DNA of 14,165 bases, taken from NCBI GenBank assembly GCA_021790615.1, contig JAJYGW010000051.1, positions 1 to 14,165 on the forward strand, read 5' to 3'. The translations under genes and the position numbers were made by a program. This document shows, in pieces, positions 13,482 through 14,165 of the stretch. How positions within the stretch are numbered: position 1 is the stretch's first letter; the number at the start of each line of letters is the position of its first letter. This stretch comes from Actinomycetes bacterium. Lineage in GTDB: Bacteria; Actinomycetota; Acidimicrobiia; Acidimicrobiales; JAKAOS01. Under the pieces are notes generated by a model. The model did not search any database. It saw only the letters and a program-made list of their open reading frames with translations, and was not told where the DNA came from.

Positions 13482-14165
13482 ATGACTAGCTGGAACGGAG
13501 AGGGCCTGCCACCGGCAGCCCAGGCAAGGATGGAGCGGGGGAAGGAGGGCGCCCCTTCGAGCAGCCTGCTCACCATCGCGGGCCAGGCCGGGCTCGAGGG
13601 CTGCGGCTTCCACGTGGTCGGCGAGGTGATGGGTTGCATCGTCGAGCACATCGGCTGGGACGGTTGGGGAGGCTGCGGCTACTACGGCCCGATGGGAATG
13701 GGCGCTCCGCTCGGCTTCGGGGGGCGCCCGGGCACGGTCACGAGCGGAGGGAGCGTCGGCTACGCCGGATTCGGGCCGTACGTCGACGCCCTCTATCACG
13801 GCTACGACACGGCCATGCTCCGGATGCTCACGGAGTGCCAGGCACTCGGCGGCGACGGAGTGGTGGGAGTCACGCTGAGCGTGACGCGCCTCGAGGGGGA
13901 CAACCGGGAGTTCCTCGCGTACGGCACGGCGGTCCGGGCCCACAGCAAGGCCCGACCACACCACCTCTTCTCCACGACCCTTCCCGGCCAGGACGTGGCC
14001 AAGCTCCTCCACGGCGGCTGGGCGCCCGCCGGGATCGTTGTCGGTCTCTCCATCGCCATCAGGCACGACGACTGGGCGACGCTGCAGCAGTCGTCGACGT
14101 TCGCCGGCAACGTGGAGGTGTCCGGGTACAGCGAGCTCGTGCACCACGTGCGGGTGGACGCACGG
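13482..14165 (+). CDS. YbjQ/DUF74 family protein, two repeats, cut by the window edge
   Basis: The frame opens at ATG 13482 (an in-frame TGA lies at 13461-13463) and stays open for 228 codons to the end of the window, so the C-terminus is missing. The first YbjQ-type domain includes FHVVGEVMGCIVEHIG (about 43-58), the helix YVDALYHGYDTAMLRMLTECQALGGDGVVGVTLSV, and the closing FLAYGTAVRA. A second copy starts at HHLFSTTLPGQDVAKLLHGGWAPAGIVVGLSI. The family is often called heavy-metal-binding by structural analogy, but its function is unproven. A glycine- and cysteine-rich insert (DGWGGCGYYGPMGMGAPLGFGG) interrupts the first domain. No good ribosome site precedes the ATG. An internal ATG at 13530 is possible. 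Confidence 0.8.
   Translation, partial: MTSWNGEGLPPAAQARMERGKEGAPSSSLLTIAGQAGLEGCGFHVVGEVMGCIVEHIGWDGWGGCGYYGPMGMGAPLGFGGRPGTVTSGGSVGYAGFGPYVDALYHGYDTAMLRMLTECQALGGDGVVGVTLSVTRLEGDNREFLAYGTAVRAHSKARPHHLFSTTLPGQDVAKLLHGGWAPAGIVVGLSIAIRHDDWATLQQSSTFAGNVEVSGYSELVHHVRVDAR

Noticed and set aside
12289..13485. 398-codon plus-strand open frame over the structured region and nitroreductase
   Set aside because: Its second half is antisense to the nitroreductase and its first half is low-complexity. It shows no domain and no ribosome site.

Overview
The window is GC-rich DNA in which most codons end in G or C and several genes start with GTG. It carries an ECF sigma factor/RskA-type anti-sigma pair, a divergent YceI/MarR pair, a type B carboxylesterase and a YbjQ-family protein. 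Together these suggest a free-living member of the Actinomycetota. I cannot place it more precisely from sequence alone. I see no insertion sequence, CRISPR array or phage gene.

Left part (1-4460). A carboxylesterase gene (+) runs directly into a tRNA gene: bases 8-10 of the tRNA supply the esterase stop codon. The tRNA has a UAA (Leu) anticodon but a short, class I variable loop, which is unusual. Next is a minus-strand operon: a ferritin-like di-iron protein, then an ECF sigma factor, then a zinc-finger/RskA-type anti-sigma factor. Consecutive genes overlap by four bases (GTGA, then ATGA), so translation is probably coupled. Between this operon and the divergent secreted-protein gene at 4460 lies an 11-bp perfect inverted repeat. 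Each arm is the -35 box of a promoter with the same layout, CATCC-N16-(C/T)CGAA. This closely resembles the mycobacterial SigK promoter as I remember it, and implies that the sigma factor controls both its own operon and the secreted protein.

Middle (4460-9714). The four-cysteine secreted protein ends at a strong 16-bp hairpin. A 494-residue membrane protein of unknown function and an MFS transporter follow, probably as one operon, ending at an 18-bp hairpin shared with the convergent yceI gene. The yceI-like gene and a marR-like regulator diverge from a short AT-richer region that holds promoter elements and inverted repeats.

Right part (9715-14165). An Lgt-like membrane protein that lacks some canonical catalytic residues lies downstream of a thiolase; both are on the minus strand. 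The stretch 12001-12717 contains no convincing protein gene. On the minus strand it folds into many GNRA-capped hairpins. Several use G-U pairs that form only on that strand, and a module is repeated three times. I read it as a candidate large structured non-coding RNA that I cannot assign to a known family. A nitroreductase (minus) follows, and the window ends inside a YbjQ-family protein (plus) that runs off the edge.

The observations most worth following are the candidate RNA at about 12060-12600, the divergent SigK-like promoter pair at 4316-4396 with its di-iron-protein operon, and the short-armed UAA tRNA at 1740-1812.
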